Positions 1 to 7,826 of a stretch of 64,000 nt of DNA are shown here, one piece after another (the first letter of the stretch is position 1; each line of letters starts with the position of its first letter). The DNA comes from Lachnospiraceae bacterium (GTDB lineage Bacteria; Bacillota; Clostridia; Lachnospirales; Lachnospiraceae): positions 32,978-96,977 of the forward strand of contig JAFSKG010000036.1 in the NCBI GenBank assembly GCA_017449075.1, read 5' to 3'. Under the pieces are notes generated by a model. It searched no databases. It had not been told where the DNA came from and saw nothing but the letters and a program-made list of their open reading frames with translations. The position numbers were made by a program, and so were the translations under genes.

Positions 1-1
1 C

Positions 2-403
2 CCAGCACTCTATGAATCACTTGGTATCTATATACCACTTATAGTTGTTAACTGCATTATATTTGGTAGAGCAGAAGCATTTGCTGGCAAGAACAATGTA
101 ATTAATTCTATCGGCGATGGAATAGGTATGGGACTAGGATTTACTCTTGGTATTATCATCATTAGTGCGATAAGAGAATTAATTGGCTCTGGCTCTATCT
201 ATGGATTTACATTTGTGCCAGAGAATTATAGAGCGGCACTTTTTGTATTACCTCCAGGTGCATTCCTTGTACTTGCATTTTTAACTGCAATTCAAAATAA
301 ATTGAGATTACCAAGTGCAACAAATAAAAAAGATGGTTGCAATAATGATTGTCTACATTGTACTTTACATAAAGGAACGACAAACGTAGAGGAGGGCAAG
401 TAG
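2..403 (+). CDS. rnfE: Rnf complex subunit RnfE (partial, 5' end outside window)
   Basis: This is the C-terminal part of an integral membrane subunit of the Rnf complex, which moves electrons from reduced ferredoxin to NAD while pumping Na+ or H+ across the cytoplasmic membrane. The reading frame is open from base 2 and contains the family signature GIYIPLIVVNCIIFGRAEAFA followed by a hydrophobic segment (ALFVLPPGAFLVLAFLTAI). It ends in a soluble tail with a CNNDCLHC cysteine cluster. That tail is longer and more cysteine-rich than I expect for RnfE and could bind a metal, though this is only inference. The stop codon lies one base before the rnfA start, matching the usual order rnfCDGEAB. 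Confidence 0.93.
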   Translation, partial: PALYESLGIYIPLIVVNCIIFGRAEAFAGKNNVINSIGDGIGMGLGFTLGIIIISAIRELIGSGSIYGFTFVPENYRAALFVLPPGAFLVLAFLTAIQNKLRLPSATNKKDGCNNDCLHCTLHKGTTNVEEGK

Positions 404-404
404 T

Positions 405-998
405 ATGGAATTTATAGTAATTATAATATCAGCAGCCCTTATATCAAATGTTGTATTGTCGAGATTTCTTGGTATCTGTGCATTTCTTGGAGTGTCAAAT
501 AAGGTTGAGACGGCAAAAGGAATGGGAATAGCAGTTATATTTGTTATTATGATGGCTACTGCCGTGACATTTGGTATCAATACTATGTTCTTAGAAAAAA
601 CTGGAGTATTTGGTATAGATCTCACTTATTTACAGACAATTGCTTTTATATTAGTTATAGCATGCCTCGTTCAATTCTTGGAAATGTTTTTGAAGAAATT
701 TATACCTTCATTGTATAAGGCACTAGGAATTTATCTTCCACTTATAACAACAAATTGTGCAGTTTTAGGTGTTGCACTTACTGTAGCACAAGACTATAGT
801 AATTTTGCAAAAGGTATGGCATATGCACTTGGAACCAGTGGGGGATTTTGTATATCAATAATTCTTATGGCTAGCATAAGAGAAAAAATTGAAGGAAATG
901 ATATACCAGAAAGTTTTAAAGGAAAACCAATAGTACTTATAATTGCATGTCTCATGGCAATTGCATTTACTGGTTTTTCAAATCTAAATTTAGGTTAA
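405..998 (+). CDS. rnfA: Rnf complex subunit RnfA
   Basis: This is a 197-aa polytopic membrane protein with about six hydrophobic segments, the normal length for RnfA. The N-terminus (ALISNVVLSRFLGICAFLGVS) and the segment LPLITTNCAVLGVAL are characteristic of the RnfA/NqrE family. Together with RnfE it forms the membrane core of the ferredoxin:NAD oxidoreductase that conserves energy as an ion gradient in anaerobes. A GAGG ribosome binding site sits inside the end of rnfE, the ATG follows the rnfE stop by one base, and rnfB follows 10 bases after the stop, so the three genes are clearly cotranscribed. Confidence 0.96.
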   Translation: MEFIVIIISAALISNVVLSRFLGICAFLGVSNKVETAKGMGIAVIFVIMMATAVTFGINTMFLEKTGVFGIDLTYLQTIAFILVIACLVQFLEMFLKKFIPSLYKALGIYLPLITTNCAVLGVALTVAQDYSNFAKGMAYALGTSGGFCISIILMASIREKIEGNDIPESFKGKPIVLIIACLMAIAFTGFSNLNLG

Positions 999-1008
999 GG
1001 AGGAGAAT

Positions 1009-1794
1009 ATGCAGATTATAATTAGTTCAGTAGTACTCGTTTCACTTATAGCACTTATAATTGGTATTTTCCTTGGAATATCTTCTGTAGTGTTTAAGGT
1101 AGAAGTTGATGAAAAAGTAGTTAAGGTGAGAGAGTGCTTGCCTGGCAATAATTGTGGTGGATGTGGATATGCAGGTTGTGATGCTCTTGCAGAAGCAATT
1201 GCAAAAGGAGAGGCGGCTGTAAATCAGTGCCCAGTTGGTGGTGCGTCTGTTGCTGCAAAGATTAGCGAAGTGATGGGTGTTTCTGCTGGAGAGTCAGTTA
1301 AAGAAGTTGCTTTTGTTCACTGTGATGGTACTTGTGTAAATGCAGATAAGGCATATGAGTACAATGGTGTTAAGGATTGTAGGTTGGCTGCATCTCTTCC
1401 AAATGCCGGAGAGAAGAAGTGCAGTTATGCCTGCCTTGGATATGGAACTTGTGTTGAAGTATGTAAATTTGATGCTATACATATAGTTGATGGAGTAGCA
1501 AAAGTAGATGAAGAAAAATGTGTAGCTTGTAAAGCTTGTATAAATGCCTGCCCTATGAAGGTAATAGAATTAGTTCCATACGGAAAGAAACATAAAGTTA
1601 CTTGCTCAAATAGGGATAAAGGAAAGCCAGCTATGGATGCATGTAAGGTTTCATGTATAGCTTGTGGAATGTGTGAAAGAACTTGTACAAAGAGTGCAAT
1701 AAAAGTTACAGGTAATATAGCAATTATGGATTTTGATAAATGTGATGATTGCGGTGACTGTGCTGCAAAATGTCCAAGAAAATGTATTAGTTAA
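1009..1794 (+). CDS. rnfB: Rnf complex iron-sulfur subunit RnfB
   Basis: This 261-aa subunit is the likely electron entry point of the Rnf complex, taking electrons from reduced ferredoxin. It has one N-terminal membrane anchor (about residues 4-28). A [4Fe-4S] domain with the LPGNNCGGCGYAGC motif and a later cysteine lies at about residues 44-75. A central cysteine-rich segment follows, then two pairs of CxxCxxC-type ferredoxin motifs (CVACKACINACP, CIACGMCERTC and CDDCGDCAAKCP). The start has a GGAGGA ribosome binding site. It is the last rnf gene here, as is usual, and is followed after 29 bases by glnN with no terminator visible between. Confidence 0.96.
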   Translation: MQIIISSVVLVSLIALIIGIFLGISSVVFKVEVDEKVVKVRECLPGNNCGGCGYAGCDALAEAIAKGEAAVNQCPVGGASVAAKISEVMGVSAGESVKEVAFVHCDGTCVNADKAYEYNGVKDCRLAASLPNAGEKKCSYACLGYGTCVEVCKFDAIHIVDGVAKVDEEKCVACKACINACPMKVIELVPYGKKHKVTCSNRDKGKPAMDACKVSCIACGMCERTCTKSAIKVTGNIAIMDFDKCDDCGDCAAKCPRKCIS

Positions 1795-1823
1795 TTTTAT
1801 ATTTGGCTTTATAGGAGAACAAT

Positions 1824-3932
1824 ATGAGTGGATTTGATCTTAAAAAAGATTATGGCAAAAATGTTTTTAATGATGCCATGATGAAAAAGTATTTACCAAA
1901 GACAGTGTACGAAAAATTGAAAAAAACCATCAGCGATGGCTTAGAACTTGACTCGTCTTTGTCAAAATATGTTGCCAATGGCATTATGAATTGGGCTGTA
2001 GAGAATGGTGCAACTCATTATACACATTGGTTTGAACCACTCAATGACAGCATTGCTGAAAAGCAAAACTCTTTCTTAAGAACAGAACAAGGAAAGAAAC
2101 CTATTTTAGAGTTTAGTGGGAAGGAATTGATAAAAGGTGAAACGGATGCATCATCATTTCCTACTGGAAATTTAAGAGCAACTTTTGAGGCAAGAGGATA
2201 TACTATATGGGATTGCACAAGTCCAGCCTTTTTAAGAAAGATTGATGATTCAGTAACTCTTTGCATACCTACTGCGTTCATTTCATATGGCGGTGAAGCA
2301 CTTGATAACAAGACTCCACTTTTAAGAAGTATGCAAGTTATAAGCAATGAGTCAATTAGATTATTAAAACTCTTTAAAAAATCTGCAAAGAAAGTTTACT
2401 CGATGCTTGGCATAGAGCAAGAATATTTCTTAGTGGATAAAGATATGTACTTGATGAGAAAAGACTTGGTTTATTGCGGTAGAACTTTGGTAGGAGCTAA
2501 ATCAGCAAAAGGGCAAGAACTGGATGACCACTACTATGGTGCTATAAGACCAAGAGTTCTTAAATTCATGAAAGAAGTGGATGAAGAGTTATGGCTTTTG
2601 GGAGTTCCTGCGAAGACGCAACATAATGAAGTGGCTCCAAGGCAACATGAGTTGGCATGCAATTATGAAGAGGCAAACATTTCTTGCGATCATAATCAAA
2701 TTTTGATGGAGACACTCAAGAGAGTAGCAGAGAAGCATGATATGGTCTGCCTTCTCCATGAAAAGCCATTTAAATGGGTTAATGGTTCTGGCAAACATAA
2801 TAACTGGTCACTTGTCACAGATAAGGGTTTAAATTTATTAAATCCAGGCAATACACCACATGATAACTTACAGTTTATGTTAGTACTATCATGTATCATA
2901 GCAGCAGTAGATAATTATGCATTACTTCTTAGAGCATCTTGTGCAACCCCTGGCAAGGAACAAAGGCTTGGAGCTAGTGAAGCGCCACCAGCAATTATTT
3001 CATGCTTTATTGGTGAGCAGTTAAATGATGTTGTAGATAATTTTGTTAAAAATGGATATGCCACAGACTCAAAACAAAGCAAGAAAATCAAAAAACAAAT
3101 CAATACTTTACCAGAATTATGGCTTGATGTGACAGATAGAAATAGAACTTCGCCATTTGCATTTACTGGGAATAAGTTTGAATTTAGAATGGTAGGCTCA
3201 AATGATTCATGCGCTATGCCTATAACAGTTATAAATACTATTGTAGCTTCAGAGTTTAAAAAGGCTACTGATAAACTTTCTAAGTCAAAAAACTTTGGAG
3301 AGGATGTAAAGAAATATATACAAGACAACTTTAAGAAACACAAAAAAGTAATATTTAGTGGTGATGGTTATTCAAAAGATTGGGAAGTTGAAGCTAGTAA
3401 GAGAGGTCTTTGTAATGTAAAGAGTATAGTTGACGCCATTCCTGCTTTTATAGATAAAGAAGTTATAGATTTGTTCTCTAGATTTAATATCTTAAGCGAA
3501 AATGAGCTTAGATGTAGGTATGAAGTTTCTTTAGAAAACTATATAAATGTTACGAATATAGAAGCATTGGCACTAATCGATATTGCGAAGAAACTTGTTT
3601 TGCCAGCTAGTATTCATTATACTACAAGGCTTTCTAATTCAATCAATGCTATAAAGGAAGTAGATAAGAATCTTAATTCATCTGTTCAGAGGGAATTATT
3701 GGAAGACACTTTGGAGTCCGTCAGAAATCTTAAGACTAATGTAGATTTATTAGATAAAAATCTTAAAAAAGCACAGACGGTTAAAGATTTAACCGATAAA
3801 TCGAAGGCTTATAAAGATGATGTGGTTACTTACATGAATAAGCTGAGAGTAGATGTTGATAAATTAGAAATGATAGTTGATAAAGATATGTGGCCAATGC
3901 CAAGTTATGGAGATCTACTTACTGAAATATAA
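1824..3932 (+). CDS. glnN: Type III glutamine synthetase GlnN
   Basis: This 702-aa protein makes glutamine from glutamate, ammonia and ATP in the cytoplasm. Its length and its N-terminus (FDLKKDYGKNVFNDAMMKKYLPK) identify the large GSIII family found in anaerobic Bacteroidetes and Clostridia rather than the about 440-aa GSI. The ATP/glutamate-site signature WVNGSGKHNNWS is near residue 320, and upstream residues GIEQEYFLVD and KTQHNEVAPRQHELA are typical active-site segments. A GGAGA ribosome binding site lies 7 bases before the ATG. The gene may be read from the rnf operon, because I see no clear promoter in the 29-base gap. It ends at a strong hairpin terminator shared with the convergent gene on the other strand. 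Confidence 0.96.
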   Translation: MSGFDLKKDYGKNVFNDAMMKKYLPKTVYEKLKKTISDGLELDSSLSKYVANGIMNWAVENGATHYTHWFEPLNDSIAEKQNSFLRTEQGKKPILEFSGKELIKGETDASSFPTGNLRATFEARGYTIWDCTSPAFLRKIDDSVTLCIPTAFISYGGEALDNKTPLLRSMQVISNESIRLLKLFKKSAKKVYSMLGIEQEYFLVDKDMYLMRKDLVYCGRTLVGAKSAKGQELDDHYYGAIRPRVLKFMKEVDEELWLLGVPAKTQHNEVAPRQHELACNYEEANISCDHNQILMETLKRVAEKHDMVCLLHEKPFKWVNGSGKHNNWSLVTDKGLNLLNPGNTPHDNLQFMLVLSCIIAAVDNYALLLRASCATPGKEQRLGASEAPPAIISCFIGEQLNDVVDNFVKNGYATDSKQSKKIKKQINTLPELWLDVTDRNRTSPFAFTGNKFEFRMVGSNDSCAMPITVINTIVASEFKKATDKLSKSKNFGEDVKKYIQDNFKKHKKVIFSGDGYSKDWEVEASKRGLCNVKSIVDAIPAFIDKEVIDLFSRFNILSENELRCRYEVSLENYINVTNIEALALIDIAKKLVLPASIHYTTRLSNSINAIKEVDKNLNSSVQRELLEDTLESVRNLKTNVDLLDKNLKKAQTVKDLTDKSKAYKDDVVTYMNKLRVDVDKLEMIVDKDMWPMPSYGDLLTEI

Positions 3933-3934
3933 AA

Positions 3935-3965
3935 AAATAGGTCCTGAATAGGACCTATTTTTATT
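3935..3965. terminator. Bidirectional intrinsic terminator between glnN and a convergent gene
   Basis: There is a perfect 10-bp stem AAATAGGTCC / GGACCTATTT with a 6-base loop. T-rich sequence follows on the + strand, and an A-run precedes it that reads as T on the minus strand. It starts three bases after the glnN stop and lies just past the stop of the minus-strand gene, so it can end transcription from both sides. Confidence 0.9.
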
Positions 3966-3982
3966 TGATTAATTCTGAATAA

Positions 3983-4348
3983 TTACAGTGGTGAGTTTAA
4001 ATCTATTTCAAGTAATTTCTCTTTAGTGTTGTAATTAACTCCAAATTTTTCGCCTTCAGCTCTTTTTTTTGTTGCCTTTGCAATTTCTTTTATAATTGAT
4101 TTATTGCAAATCCTTATAAATGACTTTCCAATTGATACTTTATTCATAGCATCCTCGGGAAAAGTTTTTTTGTCTAAATCTTCTTTGCTTACCACTTTGA
4201 TGCCAACTTTTTTATTGTCATAATCTATACCGACTACACACCATTTCGCACCTTCGAAAAGACTGATACAAGGTACATTTAGGGTAATATTTCCGGCATA
4301 AATAGTAGCAATCTTATTAAAAGAGTTACCTTTAACCCATTTATACAT
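3983..4348 (-). CDS. Conserved-looking small protein of unknown function
   Basis: This is a 121-aa, lysine-rich, soluble protein without signal peptide or membrane segment. I do not recognise a named domain. The N-terminal half (WVKGNSFNKIATIYAGNITLN, then CVVGIDYDNKKVGIKVVSKED) looks like a small beta-rich fold. The C-terminal half is basic (AKATKKRAEGEKFG), so a nucleic-acid or regulatory role is conceivable but unproven. Similar short proteins occur in Lachnospiraceae as far as I recall, but this is memory rather than a search. It has its own promoter, and a hairpin abuts its start codon with the ribosome binding site (GAGGG) in the loop. It converges on glnN. Confidence 0.72.
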   Translation of the reverse strand: MYKWVKGNSFNKIATIYAGNITLNVPCISLFEGAKWCVVGIDYDNKKVGIKVVSKEDLDKKTFPEDAMNKVSIGKSFIRICNKSIIKEIAKATKKRAEGEKFGVNYNTKEKLLEIDLNSPL

Positions 4349-4369
4349 ATAACATGCCCTCTATGTTAT
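4349..4369 (-). promoter_or_regulatory. Palindrome/hairpin with ribosome binding site in its loop, abutting the start codon
   Basis: Read on the minus strand, the arms ATAACAT and ATGTTAT are perfect 7-bp complements around the 7-base loop AGAGGGC. The GAGGG of the loop is the only ribosome binding site for the 121-aa gene, whose ATG starts at 4348, the base after the hairpin. It may be an RNA element presenting the binding site or a protein-binding palindrome; the sequence alone does not decide. Confidence 0.55.
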
Positions 4370-4393
4370 TAATTATTTAATTTCAGTTTCTCT

Positions 4394-4422
4394 ATAATAT
4401 CATATATAAAAATAATATTCAA
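4394..4422 (-). promoter_or_regulatory. Promoter for the 121-aa gene
   Basis: On the minus strand TTGAAT (4422-4417) and TATTAT (4399-4394) are separated by 17 bases, and TGA precedes the -10 box as an extended -10 element. The predicted transcript start is near 4388, giving a leader of about 40 bases that contains the hairpin at the start codon. Confidence 0.68.
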
Positions 4423-4453
4423 GTATTTTTTTGAAAAAAAAAGAAAAAAAATA

Positions 4454-4969
4454 TCAAAGTAATTGTTTAATTATGTAAGCATAAATAGATTTTGCCTTTT
4501 CTTTCCAATTCTCGCACATAGTTATAGCTGCATCTGCTGTAGGAACGTCCATTTCAATCTTGAATGTCTCGTCCTTATTTTCGTTTATTTCTAAAGAAAT
4601 CTTGAAATTATTAGTATTATTATCAGCATAGTTGGCACTGATAATTGATTCTTCTTTTAATTTAAACTTGTTTTCTTTAATGTAGTTATCCAATTCTTGC
4701 TTATGTTCTGGTGATATATCATTGATAAATGTGTCCAAAGCCTCTGCACCATCAGTAGTAGTCTTATAGAATACTGAAGTCTTAGTCTTATATTCGTCTA
4801 TAAGCTTGGTATCAACCAGATCGGCAAGTATATCTTGGAAAATAATGAATGAAGTGTATTTATCAAGAAAAAAATTGCTTAAATTCTCATGATTTAGAGA
4901 AAAACTGACATTTTTAAGCATATATAGAATCATTAATTTGATTTCGTTTTTAGGATTATAAGTTGACAT
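4454..4969 (-). CDS. DUF4364-like winged-helix family protein
   Basis: This 171-aa soluble protein resembles the Firmicutes DUF4364 family. The N-terminal segment (KNEIKLMILYMLKNVSFSLNHENLSNFFLDK) and following helices look like a winged-helix DNA-binding module. The second half (about residues 95-171) is an alpha/beta domain ending in a helix. Its role is unknown; transcriptional regulation is the natural guess from the fold. I start it at the ATG at 4969. A TTG 12 codons upstream is in frame but is itself the -35 box of the gene's promoter, so it cannot be in the mRNA. No ribosome binding site precedes the ATG, in line with a leaderless message. It is divergent from the DUF5717-like gene. 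Confidence 0.8.
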   Translation of the reverse strand: MSTYNPKNEIKLMILYMLKNVSFSLNHENLSNFFLDKYTSFIIFQDILADLVDTKLIDEYKTKTSVFYKTTTDGAEALDTFINDISPEHKQELDNYIKENKFKLKEESIISANYADNNTNNFKISLEINENKDETFKIEMDVPTADAAITMCENWKEKAKSIYAYIIKQLL

Positions 4970-4976
4970 TTCGCAT

Positions 4977-5005
4977 ATTATAGAACAAAAAGTGACTTTT
5001 TTCAA
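4977..5005 (-). promoter_or_regulatory. Promoter of the DUF4364-like gene, predicted leaderless
   Basis: On the minus strand TTGAAA (5005-5000) and a perfect TATAAT (4982-4977) have a 17-base spacer. A start 7 bases past the -10 falls at about 4970, one base before the ATG at 4969, and there is no ribosome binding site. Its -35 box lies 3 bases from that of the divergent promoter. Confidence 0.82.
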
Positions 5006-5008
5006 TAC

Positions 5009-5037
5009 TTGAAAAAAAAGCCTTATTTAGATATAAT
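5009..5037 (+). promoter_or_regulatory. Promoter of the DUF5717-like gene and the long downstream run, predicted leaderless
   Basis: TTGAAA (5009-5014) and TATAAT (5032-5037) are separated by exactly 17 bases. The predicted transcription start is 5044-5045, only one or two bases before the ATG at 5046, and no ribosome binding site exists. The two divergent -35 boxes form a palindrome at 4997-5017 with arms TTTTTTCAA and TTGAAAAAA around TAC. Confidence 0.84.
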
Positions 5038-5045
5038 TAATTGTT

Positions 5046-7826
5046 ATGCAATATAATAGAGTTGTGTCATTATCAAATGGCACGTGTGTTAAAATTGATA
5101 ATTCACTGACATTTCGTGTGAAATCAATTGCTTTTGAGTTGGAAAAAGACAAAAAGTACGAAGATCACATCACGATTTCAAATGTTAGAGAACTTTTGAT
5201 GGACGGAAATTGCTATTCCGACAATAATAGGGTTGTTATTAAAAATCCAATTATTAAGGAAAAGCAAGAAGATTTAACGTTCACGATTAACACAAAGGAC
5301 TTGGAAGATGGAGATATCATCAAGGGAAGTATTTCGGTGATTTCAAATGTTGGAACTGCCGATATACCTTTTGAATATAAAATTGTAGCTAATAACATAA
5401 GTAGAACAATAAATAAACTAGAGTCAATTACGGACTACTATGATTTAATGTGTACAGATTTTACCATGGCCTGCTCAATTTTTACGAATGAACTATTCAC
5501 TAAGGCGCCATTTATGCAAGATGAATTTACGATGAGTCTCTATTATGGCTTAGTGAAAGGTACTAACATCAATATTGCAATTATAGAGTTTTTCAAAGCT
5601 TTTGAAATAGATGTATCTAAACTTTTTGTAAATGTAGATGATGAGATTGCAAAAAGATATATTGATGATACATTGGACAATATTGATTTGAGTAATGTAA
5701 GTGCAGATAGTAGATTGAATGCTATTTTGACAGCTACTGGGGAAGAGTATAAAGAGCAGCAAATTAATAACGAGATTTTAAATGAAGCAATTTCACTTGT
5801 GGATGCGATTAAAGATAAAGAGTTGTTGACGGTACTTGCTTCAATGTGTGTAAGGAATAATTTTACAGACGAACTGTCATTTAGAATATATCTTAAGGTT
5901 ATAGAAAAAGGATCTAATATTAATGGAATATACGATAAGTTTTTGTTATCTATCCCGGAAGATTATGGATATAAATTACCTTTATATATTTATAGGTATT
6001 ATTTTGATGACAAGAATTATTCTTTTGATGATAAGGCTAAATTATATGAAAATGTCATTGCGGCATTTGAAGAGACAGAAGATGTATACAAGATGTATAG
6101 CAATGAGATACTTGAGTATGCGATTTCAAGGATTTATCAAAATAGAATAACTGAATCGCTTATAAAAATTTACAACAAAGTATTAAGTAAGAGCATCATT
6201 AATGAGAATAATTGCAATAACATTTTGTATTTGCTTAGAAATCATAAAATAATTTTAAAGAACACAAGTATAAAGAAAATTATAATTAAGTATAATGAGA
6301 CTGAAAAAGAGACAAAGTATGATGTATACAATGGAATAGCCTACGTGCCTATATTCTTTGGATCAAGATTGATGCTATATGAAGATGTGTATGGTAATAG
6401 GTACTATACTGAAGATGTGACAATTAAGATTTTGTTTGAAAGAAAAGATTTGGAAAGTTACATAATTGAAAACTATCCTCAGAAAGATATCATTGATATG
6501 ACCAAAATAATTAAACTTAATGAGCAGGAGACTTTGGTTAAGAATTATGAAGTTGACGAGATAAGAGACTTAGAGTCAAAGATAAAGATAAACCCAGTAA
6601 TCAAAGATAAGTTTAAAAAGAAAATTATAGATTTTTATTTTAGAGAAATACTTTCTGGCAAAGGCATAGGTGAGGATGAAAAGATTTTTGTCATGAAATT
6701 ATTGTTCAGCGGTATGGATATTTTTGACAAAAGAAAAGTGTTGAAAATAATGCTTGAGTGTCATGAATATAGTTTTGTCTATGATAAAGTTTCATTCTAT
6801 GGCATGGAACTTGTAGAAGATAGCGATTTGATATTGTTGTATTCTAAACTTATAGATATGAATGATGAAAATATAAAAGGGAAATTGTTAAATGATATTT
6901 TTGCTTTTGTAAAAAAGGGCAATAGAGATACCAAACTCATTAATTATCTAATTAACAACTATGAATCTTCAATTGATAATATGATGCTTGTTATGGATAC
7001 AGCAAATGAGATGAATATTGATTCAAGTTTTATAGCAAAGAAGCTCTTGATGATATCACTTGAGAGTAATAATATAGAACATTTAGACCATATCTATGAT
7101 AACTATGATGCCAATATAGATGAAAATGAAGATCTTGTGGTTGCGTATCTTAATAAAAAAGCTACTGACTATGTACTTGATGAAGTGGAAACTTCAGAGA
7201 GTTATTTTGAAAAACTAACTAAATATTTATCTAAGAACTATGACCAGATTGACTCTGTACCAATTATATTTTTGTTTGCCATAACTAAATATATATCAAC
7301 ATTTAAAATCCTATCTAATAATGATTTGAGACGCATATTGGTTAAGGCTATGGAAAGGTTACTTGATACTGAATACATATTTGCTTATTATAAGGATTTA
7401 AATCGACATATGAGAATGCCATATTATATCATGAATAAAGAATATATAGAGTATCATGCTGATAAGGATTTTGTACCAAGGGTTACTATTTCTATAAGTG
7501 GTGTAGAAGATAAGAAAACTTTAGAATTGACAAAAGTTTTCATGAATATATATGTGAAAAAAATTACTGTGTTTAAGAATGAGGTTATAAATTACGAGAT
7601 AACCAATGCAAATGATGCGTCAAATGGTGTACTTGCGAAAGGTACTCTCACATTTGATGAGAATTATGAGATGGAATATCCGAAGAGTAGCAAGATGAGA
7701 AGTACATTTGATTTTATAAATGATGCAATAGTTTGTTTGGATAGAGATAATATTGAAGGACTTAAGAAAGTTGTTATGGAAATGGTAGAAAAACAAGAAA
7801 TGTCAAAAGGTCTATTTAATATATGA
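5046..7826 (+). CDS. DUF5717-like large protein of unknown function
   Basis: This 926-aa protein has no signal peptide or membrane segment. It starts with a beta-rich region (about residues 1-115, including GSISVISNVGTADIPFEYKIV, which looks like an immunoglobulin-type fold). A very long helical region with TPR-like character follows, and the C-terminal segment is again beta-rich (about residues 810-880). I associate it with the DUF5717 family of Lachnospiraceae from memory; that link is moderately sure. Its function is unknown. It overlaps the next gene by ATGA, and the two plus a third gene form a tight cassette upstream of valS. The shape suggests a scaffold that binds other proteins, which is inference. 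Confidence 0.85.
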   Translation: MQYNRVVSLSNGTCVKIDNSLTFRVKSIAFELEKDKKYEDHITISNVRELLMDGNCYSDNNRVVIKNPIIKEKQEDLTFTINTKDLEDGDIIKGSISVISNVGTADIPFEYKIVANNISRTINKLESITDYYDLMCTDFTMACSIFTNELFTKAPFMQDEFTMSLYYGLVKGTNINIAIIEFFKAFEIDVSKLFVNVDDEIAKRYIDDTLDNIDLSNVSADSRLNAILTATGEEYKEQQINNEILNEAISLVDAIKDKELLTVLASMCVRNNFTDELSFRIYLKVIEKGSNINGIYDKFLLSIPEDYGYKLPLYIYRYYFDDKNYSFDDKAKLYENVIAAFEETEDVYKMYSNEILEYAISRIYQNRITESLIKIYNKVLSKSIINENNCNNILYLLRNHKIILKNTSIKKIIIKYNETEKETKYDVYNGIAYVPIFFGSRLMLYEDVYGNRYYTEDVTIKILFERKDLESYIIENYPQKDIIDMTKIIKLNEQETLVKNYEVDEIRDLESKIKINPVIKDKFKKKIIDFYFREILSGKGIGEDEKIFVMKLLFSGMDIFDKRKVLKIMLECHEYSFVYDKVSFYGMELVEDSDLILLYSKLIDMNDENIKGKLLNDIFAFVKKGNRDTKLINYLINNYESSIDNMMLVMDTANEMNIDSSFIAKKLLMISLESNNIEHLDHIYDNYDANIDENEDLVVAYLNKKATDYVLDEVETSESYFEKLTKYLSKNYDQIDSVPIIFLFAITKYISTFKILSNNDLRRILVKAMERLLDTEYIFAYYKDLNRHMRMPYYIMNKEYIEYHADKDFVPRVTISISGVEDKKTLELTKVFMNIYVKKITVFKNEVINYEITNANDASNGVLAKGTLTFDENYEMEYPKSSKMRSTFDFINDAIVCLDRDNIEGLKKVVMEMVEKQEMSKGLFNI

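Noticed and set aside
4970-5005. Longer DUF4364-like protein from TTG at 5005
   Set aside because: The TTG is the -35 hexamer of the gene's own promoter and the extension would lie upstream of the transcription start.
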